In this document: in pieces, positions 7,841 to 17,116 of the stretch | Position numbering within the stretch: position 1 is the first letter of the stretch | Layout: the number at the start of each line of letters is the position of its first letter | Source of the DNA: Kamptonema formosum PCC 10802 | GTDB taxonomy: Bacteria > Cyanobacteriota > Cyanobacteriia > Cyanobacteriales > Oscillatoriaceae | NCBI RefSeq assembly: GCF_000332335.1 | Contig: NZ_KB235948.1 | Span: 6,235,215-6,299,214 of the forward strand | DNA: 64,000 nucleotides | Reading direction: 5' to 3' | Position numbers and translations under genes: made by a program | Notes under the pieces: model-generated | What the model saw: only the letters and a program-made list of their open reading frames with translations | Databases searched by the model: none | Told to the model about the DNA's origin: nothing

Positions 7841-9679
7841 ATGATAGAGAATCTATTCAACGAGCAAATAGAGTCCTCACTCCAGAGGCTGGAAGCGCTG
7901 ATGCAGGAGCCGGCAGAGGGGTTGCCGCTGCCGCAAAAACAGCTGCTGGCCACCGCCCTGACAGAACTGGCCGTCACCCTGGAACAGCTACAGGTAGCCG
8001 GTGAGGAATTGCAAGCCACCAATGACGAGCTAGAGACTGCCCAGCAAGCCTTGGAGTGGGAGCGCCGGAGCTACCAAGAGCGCTTTGAATTGGCTCCCGA
8101 CGCCTACATAATAACAGACACTGCAGGCGCGATTTTGGAAGCGAACCGCGCCGCAGCCGCCCTGCTCAATTGCCCGCAGAATCACCTGACCGGCAAACCC
8201 CTGAGCGTGTTTGTGGCCTTGCAAGAGCGCCGGAACTTTCGCAACGCGCTCAATCAGGCGTCGCCCAGTGCACAGACGCGACTCGGCGTCCTGCAGCTGC
8301 AGGACGCCGGTGGCCAGCTGTTTGCCGCCGCAGTCACCCGAGCCCCGATGCGCGACGCCGCCGGCAGCCTCACCGGCTGGCGCTGGCTGCTGCAAGACGC
8401 AGAGGCATTCAGCCAGTCCCCAAAGCCGCCAGAGACGGTGGGGGAGCCAGCTCGCGAACTGAAGTTTCAAGCCGGCATCCTGTCCCAGCTGAGCGACGCT
8501 GTGGTGGCCACAGACAGGGAGGGCCGCATCACCTATTGGAATCAGGCGGCAGAGCGACTGTATGGCATAAAAGCAGACGAAGTTCTGGGCCGGCCTGCAG
8601 CAGAAGCCTGTCAAGCGCGCTGGAACAGCCCCTCCGACGAAGCTGCAGCCCGAGAAGCGCTCAGCAGCACCGGCTCCTGGCGCGGCGAGCTCGCCCACCT
8701 CAACAGCAGCGGCGAACTCATCACCGTCGAAGTTTCGGCCAGCCTGCTCAAAGATGAAACCGGTGCCGCTGCCGGTACAGTCAGCGCTATTCGCGACATC
8801 AGCGACCGGCGCAGAGCGCAGCTGACAAAAGACGAATTTATCGCCACAGTCAGCCACGAACTGCGCACCCCCCTGACCTCCATCCACGGCTCCCTGGGGT
8901 TGCTCACCGGCGGCTTGCTGACCGCGCAGCCCGAAAAAGCGCAGCGGATGCTGGAAATTGCCGCCACCAACACAGAGCGTTTAGTGCGCCTGATCAACGA
9001 CCTCCTGGATCTAGAGCGCATGACCTCCGGTCAAGTCGCCCTAAAAAAACAGACCTGCAACGCCGCCGACCTTATAGTGCAGGCGTCCGACCTGATGCGG
9101 GACATGGCCGAGAAAGCCGGCATCACCCTCTGCGCCGAGCCGGTTCTCGGGCAGCCGCAAGGAGTGTTCTTGGAGGCTGACCCAGATCGCATCCTCCAGA
9201 CCTTGACAAATTTGCTGAGCAATGCTATTAAATTTTCCCCTCCGGGGACAGCCGTCTGGCTGACCGGCGAGGTGGTTTCTGGAGACGGAATCGATTGCGC
9301 CTCCCCCCGGATAGCTCAGACTGGATTTAGCCGGTCTGAAATCTCAAGCACCGGCGAGAAATCGCGCCTGACCGAACAGCGCGCCGGTGGCGCATTACTG
9401 ATCGCAGTCAGAGACCAGGGGCGGGGGATTCCTGCGGAGAAGCTGGAGACAGTCTTTGAGCGCTTTCAGCAGGTAGATGCTGCAGACTCCAGGCAGAAAG
9501 GGGGCACCGGCTTGGGGTTGGCGATTTGCCGCACGATCGTTGAGCAGCACGGGGGGCGCATCTGGGCGCAGAGCGCTGCGGGTGAGGGCAGCACCTTTTT
9601 CTTGACCCTGCCCCTGACCGGATCGAGTGACCCTTTCTGTAGCGACGGACAAGCCACTGATGAAAGATTCCAGCCTTGA
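7841..9679 (+). CDS. Soluble PAS-PAS histidine kinase
   Basis: A 612-residue protein with no membrane segment. Residues 30-80 form a coiled coil with the EELQATNDELETA pattern shared with the CheR-PAS neighbours. PAS domains lie at about 78-188 and 208-325. HisKA follows with His339 in ATVSHELRTPL. HATPase_c has the N-box near LTNLLSNAIKF, G1 in DQGRGIP and G2 in GGTGLGLAI. Between N-box and G1 there is an extra segment of about 35 residues that typical kinases lack. No receiver domain or response regulator is adjacent. The reading frame overlaps the next gene by 20 bases, so the two are probably co-translated and may work as sensor partners. Confidence 0.92.
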   Translation: MIENLFNEQIESSLQRLEALMQEPAEGLPLPQKQLLATALTELAVTLEQLQVAGEELQATNDELETAQQALEWERRSYQERFELAPDAYIITDTAGAILEANRAAAALLNCPQNHLTGKPLSVFVALQERRNFRNALNQASPSAQTRLGVLQLQDAGGQLFAAAVTRAPMRDAAGSLTGWRWLLQDAEAFSQSPKPPETVGEPARELKFQAGILSQLSDAVVATDREGRITYWNQAAERLYGIKADEVLGRPAAEACQARWNSPSDEAAAREALSSTGSWRGELAHLNSSGELITVEVSASLLKDETGAAAGTVSAIRDISDRRRAQLTKDEFIATVSHELRTPLTSIHGSLGLLTGGLLTAQPEKAQRMLEIAATNTERLVRLINDLLDLERMTSGQVALKKQTCNAADLIVQASDLMRDMAEKAGITLCAEPVLGQPQGVFLEADPDRILQTLTNLLSNAIKFSPPGTAVWLTGEVVSGDGIDCASPRIAQTGFSRSEISSTGEKSRLTEQRAGGALLIAVRDQGRGIPAEKLETVFERFQQVDAADSRQKGGTGLGLAICRTIVEQHGGRIWAQSAAGEGSTFFLTLPLTGSSDPFCSDGQATDERFQP

Positions 9680-12600
9680 CTCAACACTGGAAAGCTTGCT
9701 GAATTTCCTGGAACAGCGAGGAAGCTTCGATTTCTCAGGCGGCAAGCGCCCCAACCTGATGCGCTCCATCCAAAAGCGCATGCAGTCCGTTGGAGTGGGG
9801 ACTATAAGCGACTACCAAGACTATCTCGAGGCGCACCCAGAGGAGTTCAGCCACCTGTCCCACAACCTAGCGTTCAAGCGCACCGGCTTTTTCCAGGACA
9901 AGTCCGCCTGGAACTGCCTGAGCACTGAGACAGTCCCGCAGATCCTGGCGGCGAAGCCTGATACAGAGCCAATCCGGGCGTGGGTGGCCGGTTGCGGTGC
10001 CGGTGAGGACGCTTACACCCTGGCCATCACACTCGCCGAAGCCCTAGGTGCGGAGGCATTCCGAGCGCGGGTGAAAATCTACGCCACAGACGCTTCCGCA
10101 GACGCCCTGTCGGAAGCCCGTCACGGAGCGTATGCCGAAAAAGACATTCGGGCAATTCCCCCACAGCTGCGCGACCGGTACTTCAAGCGGGCTGCCTCCG
10201 GCCACACCTTCCGCCACGACCTGCGGCGAGCGCTGATCTTTGGCTGTCACGACTTCCTGGAGGACGCCCCGCTCGCCCACATAGACCTGCTGGTCTGTCG
10301 CAACCTCCCGGATTTCATCAGTACCAGCACCTGCGCCCGCCTCCTGCAGCGCTTCCACTTCGCCCTCACAGACACCGGCGTCCTGTTCCTGGGCAAGCCC
10401 AAGCCACCCCTGGCCCAGATACTGGCCGCCAACACCAACCTCTTCACCCCAAGCCACCTGAAAGCCGGCATCTTTGCCAAGGTGCCGCACGCCGACAGGC
10501 GGGAGCTACCGCGCCTCCGTGTTCCCACCCCTGAAACCAGCAACCTGCTTCTGGGGGACTTGTATTTGCTCAAACAAGCCTTTGACTCTCTTCCAATAGC
10601 ACAAATTGTCGTAGATGTCAGAGAAAATTTAGCGATGGCCAACCCGCCGGCGCTGGCGCTGCTGGGCCTGAACGAGAAGGATGTGGGCCGGCCATTCTAT
10701 CAGCTGGAGGGCAGGCACGGGGGCCTGTCCCTACATCGGATGGAGCTGCGCTCGCGCATCCTGCAGGCTTGTGCGGAACGCCGTCCGGTAGTAATTTCCC
10801 ATGTAGAATTCTCCCAGGGAGATAAAAAAAGCTGGCAGCTGGATATTCAGGTCAGCCCGCTGCTGGATGGCAGCGGCAACATTCTCGGTGCCGGCATCAC
10901 CTTCAGTGACGTGACGCGCTACCGCGATCTCCAGAGACAGCTCCAGAGCACCAACCAGGAACTGGAAACCGCTTACCAGGCACTGCAAGCTACCAATGAA
11001 GAGCTCGAACTCGCCAACGACGAACTGCACAGCACCAACGAGGAACTGGAGAGCACCAACGAGGCGCTGCTGGTGTCCAACGAGTATCTCGGGAGCGTCA
11101 ACCAGGAACTGTACGCCTCCAACGAAGAACTACAGAGCCTCAACCAGCAGCTGGTTGCCAGCTACAGCTCACTGGAAGCAGAGAGCCGGCGCTACCAGGA
11201 GCTGTTCGACTTCGCCCCTGACGGCTATTTGATCACAGACAGCAGTGGCGCGATCTTGGAAGCCAACCGCGCCGCAGCGCTGAAGCTCAACCGCTCGCAG
11301 GCATCTCTAGCCGGCATTCCCCTGGCGGATTTTGTCGCACAGACGGACAGGGAAGCCTTTCAGGCGCTGCTTGTGGGAATCAGAAGTCAGGAGCAACAGC
11401 GGGAGAGCCGGCTGATCCCGTCTTCCCCGCTTCCGCTTCACCCCTCACCAGTTCTGATTCAGCCCCCCTTAGCTCAGCCCTTTATCGCCGCCTTCACCAT
11501 TGCCCCCCAGCACAGCCCGGCAGGCCTGATGGCTGGCATGCGCTGGCTGATGCAAGATATAACTGCGCGCGTACAGGCGCAAGAGGCGCTGCGGGAAAGC
11601 GAACAGCGATTCCGCAAGATTTTTGAGGAAGGGCCCCTGGGCATGGCCATCATCGACCGCGACTACCGCTTTGTCAGCGTCAATGCCCGACTGTGCCAGA
11701 TGCTGGGCTACAATCCCGAAGAGCTGGCGGCGCGAACCGTGCTGGATATTACCCACCCGCAAGAGATTGAGCGAGACCGGCAGCTGAAGTTGCAGCTGTT
11801 TAGAGGAGAGATCCCCTCGTACCAGATCCAGAAGTGCTGCCTCAAGAAAAACGGCGAGTTCATCTGGGTTCACCTGACCTGTTCCGTGGTGCGGGATGAT
11901 GCGGGAGCGCCTCTTTACTATCTGGGCACGGTCGAGGACATCACTGACCGCGTGCGAGCGGAGGAGGAATTGAGGCAGTACCGGGAGCGCCTCGAAGATC
12001 TGGTGGCGCAGCGCACCGGCGAACTGGCCAGGGCGAACCAGCAGTTGCGGCAGGAAATTATTGAGCGCCAGCATGTGGAGGCGGTGCTGCGGGAGAGCGA
12101 AGAGCGCTTCCGCACGATGGCGGACAGTGCGCCGGTATTGATCTGGATATCGGATGAGAGCGGGCTGTGCACCTATCTCAACCGGACTTGGCTGGAGTTT
12201 ACCGGACGCACTCTGGAACAGGGGCTGGGCGAGGGCTGGCTCTTGCTCGTCCACCCTGAGGACCGGCGGCGCTGCGAAGAAACCCAGCGCTCAGCGTCTA
12301 GGTCCGGCACCAGCTTCCGCATGGAATACCGCCTGCGGCGGGCGGATGGCCAGTATCGCTGGCTTTTGGATACGGGTGCGCCCCGATTTGCCAGCGGTCG
12401 CTTTGCCGGTTATATTGGCTCGTGTGTGGACATTACGGAGCGCAAGCGGGCAGAAGAGCAAAACCGGTTTCAGGCCGGTGTCCTGTCTCAGGTGAATGAT
12501 GCCGTGGTGGCGATTGACACTGAGCACCGGATTACTTACTGGAATGCCGGTGCGGAAAGGCTCTATGGCTATCTCTCAGCTGAGGTTTTCGGGCGGCGGT

Positions 12601-13634
12601 TGGAAGAAGCGTATCAGTATCGCTGGCACAAGTCCGAGGATGAAGCCGCTGCGCTGGCGAGTCTCGCCGCTAAGGGATTCTGGCGCGGAGAGGTGCTGCA
12701 TATCAAGAACAGCGGCGAAGAACTGTATGTCGAGGCGTCAGTGAGCCTGCTCAGGGATGAGAGAGGTGCGGAAGCGGGCCTTCTGGGCGTGATGCGCGAC
12801 ATCAGCGCTCGCAAGCGAGCTGAGGCGGCGGTGCGCCAGAGCGAGGAGCAATTGCAAAGGATTTTTGAAGAATCTCCTATCGGTATAGCTTTGTTTGCCC
12901 TCCCAGACTACCAGTTCTTCAAAGTGAATCAAGCCTTCTGCAACCTGTTGGGTTACGCGCCGGCTGAGCTGGCAGCACTCAACTTTTTGGATATCACTCA
13001 TCCAGACAACCTGCGCGAAGAAATTCCCTATATCCAGGAGGTATTGGAAGGAGAGACTAACGGCTATAAATTGGAAAAACGTTTAGTCAAGAAAAACAAA
13101 GACATTCTCTGGGGGCGGCTGACCTTGCTGGGGATGCGCGACCAGAAGGGAGATATTCTGTATTTTGTGGCGATGGTTGAGGATGTCAGCGAGCGCCATT
13201 TGGAACAGACGTCGGTGCACAGTGTTTACAACCTGCTGCCGGAGATTGCTGCCCCCAAAACCGACTTATTTTTTGGCAAGAATATTGCCGGTTATTATGT
13301 GATGCTGAATACGGCTTACGCCCAGCAAATGTTCGGTCTTTCTGTGCGGGATGTCCTCGGCAAAAATGATGCGGAATTATTTCCGCCTGAGATTGCCGAG
13401 CGCTCTCTCGACACCGACCGCCATATTCTCCGGACCGGAGAGCCTGAAACCTTTGTGGAATCTTTCAAATTCGGGGATGCCAAGCGGTGGTTCCTCACCC
13501 TGAAAGATGTCTGCCGCGACCGGCACGGCAATGTTATATGTCTGATTGGTATGATGCAGGAAATCTCAGAAGCAGAAGCTCGGAAAAGGGCTGCGAGGCT
13601 GCAGGAAAACTTGCAATTAAAACTGGCAGATTAA
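9660..13634 (+). CDS. Large CheR-like protein with seven PAS domains and no output domain
   Basis: The start at ATG 9660 makes the N-terminus align residue for residue with the CheR-PAS protein at 4372 for 280 residues; an upstream GTG (9627) is less likely. The CheR domain looks impaired: Arg79 of FFRD is Gln (FFQD), the NVT loop is KRT, and the Tyr after CRN is Phe (CRNLPDF). PAS domains fall at about 305-420, 510-635, 648-765, 815-930, 938-1050, 1065-1180 and 1190-1305. Coiled coils lie at 421-510 and 768-815. The protein ends after the last PAS with no kinase, GGDEF or receiver domain. It overlaps the upstream kinase gene, so it probably serves as a multi-signal sensing scaffold for that kinase. 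This role is inference. Confidence 0.88.
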   Translation: MKDSSLDSTLESLLNFLEQRGSFDFSGGKRPNLMRSIQKRMQSVGVGTISDYQDYLEAHPEEFSHLSHNLAFKRTGFFQDKSAWNCLSTETVPQILAAKPDTEPIRAWVAGCGAGEDAYTLAITLAEALGAEAFRARVKIYATDASADALSEARHGAYAEKDIRAIPPQLRDRYFKRAASGHTFRHDLRRALIFGCHDFLEDAPLAHIDLLVCRNLPDFISTSTCARLLQRFHFALTDTGVLFLGKPKPPLAQILAANTNLFTPSHLKAGIFAKVPHADRRELPRLRVPTPETSNLLLGDLYLLKQAFDSLPIAQIVVDVRENLAMANPPALALLGLNEKDVGRPFYQLEGRHGGLSLHRMELRSRILQACAERRPVVISHVEFSQGDKKSWQLDIQVSPLLDGSGNILGAGITFSDVTRYRDLQRQLQSTNQELETAYQALQATNEELELANDELHSTNEELESTNEALLVSNEYLGSVNQELYASNEELQSLNQQLVASYSSLEAESRRYQELFDFAPDGYLITDSSGAILEANRAAALKLNRSQASLAGIPLADFVAQTDREAFQALLVGIRSQEQQRESRLIPSSPLPLHPSPVLIQPPLAQPFIAAFTIAPQHSPAGLMAGMRWLMQDITARVQAQEALRESEQRFRKIFEEGPLGMAIIDRDYRFVSVNARLCQMLGYNPEELAARTVLDITHPQEIERDRQLKLQLFRGEIPSYQIQKCCLKKNGEFIWVHLTCSVVRDDAGAPLYYLGTVEDITDRVRAEEELRQYRERLEDLVAQRTGELARANQQLRQEIIERQHVEAVLRESEERFRTMADSAPVLIWISDESGLCTYLNRTWLEFTGRTLEQGLGEGWLLLVHPEDRRRCEETQRSASRSGTSFRMEYRLRRADGQYRWLLDTGAPRFASGRFAGYIGSCVDITERKRAEEQNRFQAGVLSQVNDAVVAIDTEHRITYWNAGAERLYGYLSAEVFGRRLEEAYQYRWHKSEDEAAALASLAAKGFWRGEVLHIKNSGEELYVEASVSLLRDERGAEAGLLGVMRDISARKRAEAAVRQSEEQLQRIFEESPIGIALFALPDYQFFKVNQAFCNLLGYAPAELAALNFLDITHPDNLREEIPYIQEVLEGETNGYKLEKRLVKKNKDILWGRLTLLGMRDQKGDILYFVAMVEDVSERHLEQTSVHSVYNLLPEIAAPKTDLFFGKNIAGYYVMLNTAYAQQMFGLSVRDVLGKNDAELFPPEIAERSLDTDRHILRTGEPETFVESFKFGDAKRWFLTLKDVCRDRHGNVICLIGMMQEISEAEARKRAARLQENLQLKLAD

Positions 13635-13783
13635 TCCTGATTAATGCCGGGGGAAAATTCCCATTTGGACATCAGTGGCCTGGGCAAAGGCGTAGGACAG
13701 GCGTCTCGCCTGTCCCTATCCCTACTAGAAAGTGAAATGCCCTGTGCTTAACTGACTGTCCCTTGCTATAGCAACTTGAGTTA

Positions 13784-13840
13784 TATAGCAGTATGCAGTC
13801 AGTTTAATACAGTGTACTAAAGTGACTGCATACTGCTATA
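13784..13840. repeat. 57-bp minimal palindrome of the TATAGCAG family
   Basis: Arms TATAGCAGTATGCAGTCA and TGACTGCATACTGCTATA are perfect 18-bp inverted repeats around a 21-bp, partly symmetrical centre. This is the shortest family member. The right end gives TGCTATAAT, an extended -10-like string on the plus strand. Confidence 0.9.
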
Positions 13841-13846
13841 ATGTGT

Positions 13847-13873
13847 GGTGGGTTACGCTGGCGCTAACCCACC
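13847..13873. repeat. GGTGGGTTA...TAACCCACC hairpin
   Basis: Nine-base perfect arms enclose a short GC-rich loop. Another TATAGCAG-family end (AATGCTGCTATATA) follows at 13899-13914, so 13784-13914 may be one composite element just before the hydrolase gene. Confidence 0.6.
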
Positions 13874-14005
13874 CTACAAATAGAGTGTCTTAATCTAAAT
13901 GAATGCTGCTATATAATGAAAATTGTCCACGGAACGGGGCTAGCTGGTGTGGCTAAAGCCCAACTACTTTCTTTGGGCTACGCTGAACTTACAAACCTTC
14001 AGAAA

Positions 14006-14869
14006 ATGCACTCAAAATCGCAGTCAAAGGAAAGCGGTCGCTATATAGCACAACTCAGTGTGGATGTCAAGGGAAAAGGGTTCCCAATTCTTTGCCTGCA
14101 CGGCCACCCCGGTTCGGGAGCGAGCATGTCTGTGTTTGCGGAGCACCTGTCGCAGCGGTTTCAAACTCTGGCTCCGGATTTGCGGGGGTACGGCAAGAGC
14201 AGAGCGGGTGGGGACTTTGAAATGACGGATCACCTGCTGGATCTCGAAGCGCTGCTCGACCGTTTCGGGATTGAGCGGTGTCTGGTGCTGGGATGGTCTT
14301 TGGGGGGGATTCTGGCCATCGAGCTGGCGCTGAAGCTGCCGGCACGAGTGACGGGCTTGATTTTAGTGGCCACAGCGGCCAGACCTCGCAGCAGCCACCC
14401 GCCGGTGTCCTGGGAGGATCTGCTCTACACCGGCGTGTCGTCGATAGTGAACCGGCTCTATCCCAGCTGGGAGTGGAATATCGAGACGTTTGGCAAGCGC
14501 TCGCTCTACCGCTACCTGATCGAGCAGCACACGCCGGTGGCGTACCAGTACCTGGCCGATTTTGGCATGTCCGCCTATTTGCAGACTTCAGGTCCGGCTC
14601 GGCGGGCGCTGGAAACTGCCCTGCGGGCTGGGTATGACCGGCTTTCCGAGCTGTCCGAGATCCAGTGTCCCAGTTTGCTGCTTGCCGGTGCGGCAGACCG
14701 GCACATCACCCCGGAGTCGAGTCTGGAAACCGCCCGCCACCTGAAAAACTGCGAGTGGCACTGCTACCCGAATACGGCGCACCTATTCCCCTGGGAAATT
14801 CCCAATCGGGTGAATGCCGACATCTACCGCTGGATAGACAGCCACCCTGAGGCTGTGGGGCGTGAATGA
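14006..14869 (+). CDS. Alpha/beta-hydrolase fold protein
   Basis: At 287 residues from ATG 14006 it matches the usual fold. The oxyanion HGHPGSG loop comes first, then the nucleophile elbow VLGWSLGG (Ser98), the acid in AGAADRHI (Asp228) and the base in PNTAHLFPW (His256). An in-frame ATG at 13916 would add 30 residues; that stretch abuts a repeat element, contains a palindromic CCAACTACTTTCTTTGGG-like run and does not look protein-coding, so the shorter start is preferred. Neither start has a good ribosome-binding site. The substrate cannot be told; epoxide hydrolase, haloperoxidase-like and esterase functions are all possible. It is isolated between repeat blocks, with no operon partner. 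Confidence 0.85.
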   Translation: MHSKSQSKESGRYIAQLSVDVKGKGFPILCLHGHPGSGASMSVFAEHLSQRFQTLAPDLRGYGKSRAGGDFEMTDHLLDLEALLDRFGIERCLVLGWSLGGILAIELALKLPARVTGLILVATAARPRSSHPPVSWEDLLYTGVSSIVNRLYPSWEWNIETFGKRSLYRYLIEQHTPVAYQYLADFGMSAYLQTSGPARRALETALRAGYDRLSELSEIQCPSLLLAGAADRHITPESSLETARHLKNCEWHCYPNTAHLFPWEIPNRVNADIYRWIDSHPEAVGRE

Positions 14870-14941
14870 TCAGTATCTATTCGGATTTTTTCTTACTCCC
14901 ACAGCGCAATTCCCGACACAGCAAGGTTCGCATTTTGCAAA

Positions 14942-15071
14942 TATAGCAATAGACAGTTAGTTTAGGAGATGATATTCCTAGGCAGGGTCTGTCCTGCGAG
15001 TTATAGACGTAGGGCAGGCGTCCCGCCTGCCCTAAAGGTCGAATGTCCTAATCTAAGTGGCTGCTGCCATA
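14942..15071 (+). repeat. Divergent TATAGCAG-family element
   Basis: Begins TATAGCAATAGACAGTTAG and ends CTAATCTAAGTGGCTGCTG plus CCATA. The interior keeps TATAGACGTAGGGCAGGCG and the GCAGGCGTCCCGCCTGC palindrome of the second half-element. Confidence 0.7.
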
Positions 15072-15090
15072 ACCTCGATTTCCGTCTGTA

Positions 15091-17095
15091 CAGTTTCGAC
15101 CGCCCCCGGGCGGGGGAGTGCCCGGCTCTCCATTCCCCCTTCGCCCGGGAGAGCGTCTCGAAAGTCTTCAGCCGGATTAATTAAAATTTACAAATCTAAA
15201 ATGCTTGTATATCAGTGAATGCAGCACGCAAAATTATTAAAATTCCGCTTAAAGAGTTTCAGCACTCCTCCGGGGCGCGACCGAGTGTCTATTTTTCAAG
15301 TTCCCTTCCGCCCCGGGGCCGCATCAAAAGTCTTCAGCCGGATTTTGTGCGATTTATATAAGTAAAGTGTTTGTATTGCAGTAGTTACAGCCTTTTGACT
15401 AACTTAATTTACGGTTAAACAGTTTGAAACAGCCCCCGGGCGCGACCGAGTGTCTATTTTTCAACTCCCCCTCCCCCCCCGGGAGTCTAATCGAAAGTCT
15501 TCAGCCGTAATTTGTAAAATTTTCATAGCTTAAGTGCTTGTATGGTAGTAGTTGCAGCGTTCCAACTAACTTAGGTTGCGGTTAAACAGTTTGAAACAGC
15601 CCCCGGGCGCGACCGAGTGCCTATTTTTCAAGTTCCCTACGACCCCGGAAGCGTATCCAAAGTCTTCAACCGGATTTTGTGTAATTTTGCTTATTTAAGT
15701 GCTTGTATGGCAGTAGTTGCAGCGTTCTAACTAACTTAATTTACGGTTAAACAGTTTGAAACAGCCCCCGGGCGCGACCGAGTGTCTATTTTTAAATTTC
15801 CCTTCCGCCCTGGAGTCGCATCAAAAGTTTTCAACCGGATTTTTTGCGTTTTTTATAACTTAAATGCTTGTATCGCAGTAGTTACAGCGCTCAAACTAAC
15901 TTGATTTACGGTTAAACAGTTTGAAACAGCCCCCGGGCGCGACCGAGTGTCTATTTTTCAAGTTCCCTACGACTCTGGAAGCGTATCAAAAGTTTTTAAC
16001 CGGATTTTATAAAATTTTGCTAATTTAAGTGCTTGTATTGCAGTAATTGCAGCGTTTTAACTAACTTAATTTACGGTTAAACAGTTTGAAACAGCCCCCA
16101 GGCGCGACCGAGTGTCTATTTTTCACCCCCCTCCCCCGGGAGTATAATCGAAAGTCTTCAGCCGTAATTTGTAAAATTTTTATAGCTTAAGTGCTTGTAT
16201 GACAGTAGTTACAGCGTTTTAACTAACTTAATTTACGGTTAAACAGTTTGAAACAGCCCCCGGGCGCGACCGAGTGCCTATTTTTCAAGTTCCCTACGAC
16301 TCCGGAAGCGTATCAAAAGTTTTCAACCGGATTTTGTGCAATTTTGCTAATTTAAGTGCTTGTATTGCAGTAGTTGCAGCGTTACTACTAACTTAATTTA
16401 CGGTTAAATAGTTTGAAAAAGCCCCCGGGCGCGACCGAGTGTCTATTTTTCAAGTTCCCTACGACTCCGGAAGCCTATCGAAAGTCTTCAGCCGGATTTT
16501 GTGCAATTTTGCTAATTTAAGTGCTTGTATTGCAGTAATTGCAGCGTTCCAACTAACTTAATTTACGGTTAAACAGTTTGAAACAGCCCCCAGGCGCGAC
16601 CGAGTGTCTATTTTTCAACTCCCCCTCCCCCCGGGAGTATAATCGAAAGTCTTCAGCCGTAATTTGTAAAATTTTTATAGCTTAAGTGCTTGTATGGCAG
16701 TAGTTGCAGCGTTTTAAATAACGTAATTTACGGTTAAACAGTTTGAAACAGCCCCGGGCGCGACCGAGTGCCTATTTTTCTATTCCCCCCGCCCCCGGGC
16801 CACCTCGAAAGTATTCAAGCGGATTTTATAAAATTTTCATAGCTTAAGTGCTTGTATCGCCGTAGTTGCCGCGTGTAAACTGATTTATTTTCCGGGTAAA
16901 CAGTTTAATTATTGTCCCCGTAGCGACCGAGTGCCTATTTTTCAATTCCCCCTCCCCCCGGAGGCGTCTTTAAACTTTTCATCCGGAAAGTTTGGAATTT
17001 TCAAAGCTAACCATGTTCTAGAGGAGGATTTTAAGCCGGCAAAACTTTTCGGTTGACGGTTAAATAGTTTTCAGATTTCCGGGAGGGAGTGCCGG
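15091..17095. repeat. Tandem array of about eleven ~165-bp non-coding units
   Basis: The core GCGCGACCGAGTG starts at 15275, 15440, 15607, 15772, 15937, 16102, 16264, 16429, 16594 and 16758, with a degenerate form at 16921: spacings of 162-167 bases. Degenerate half-units sit at both borders (about 15091-15240 and 17050-17095). Every unit holds, in order: CGGTTAAACAGTTTGAAACA, CCCCCGGGCGCGACCGAGTG, CTATTTTT, a variable palindromic stretch, AAAGTCTTCAGCCGGATTTT, and AAGTGCTTGTAT with GCAGTAGTTGCAGCG. The variable stretch sorts units into subtypes ordered A B C A C B C C B D E. No ORF of 60 codons runs through it in either strand. Whole units are conserved, so this is not a CRISPR array. Function unknown. 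Confidence 0.95.
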
Positions 17096-17116
17096 CATGA
17101 GGAGCGGCGCTTGCGG

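Noticed and set aside
8030-8887. 285-codon minus-strand frame across the PAS kinase
   Set aside because: Antisense shadow of a high-GC gene.
9627-9659. GTG 9627 as start of the large CheR-like protein
   Set aside because: The ATG at 9660 gives exact N-terminal register with the paralogue at 4372.
15091-17095. CRISPR array
   Set aside because: Units are 165 bp and conserved throughout, with no 20-40 bp repeat separated by unique spacers and no cas gene nearby.
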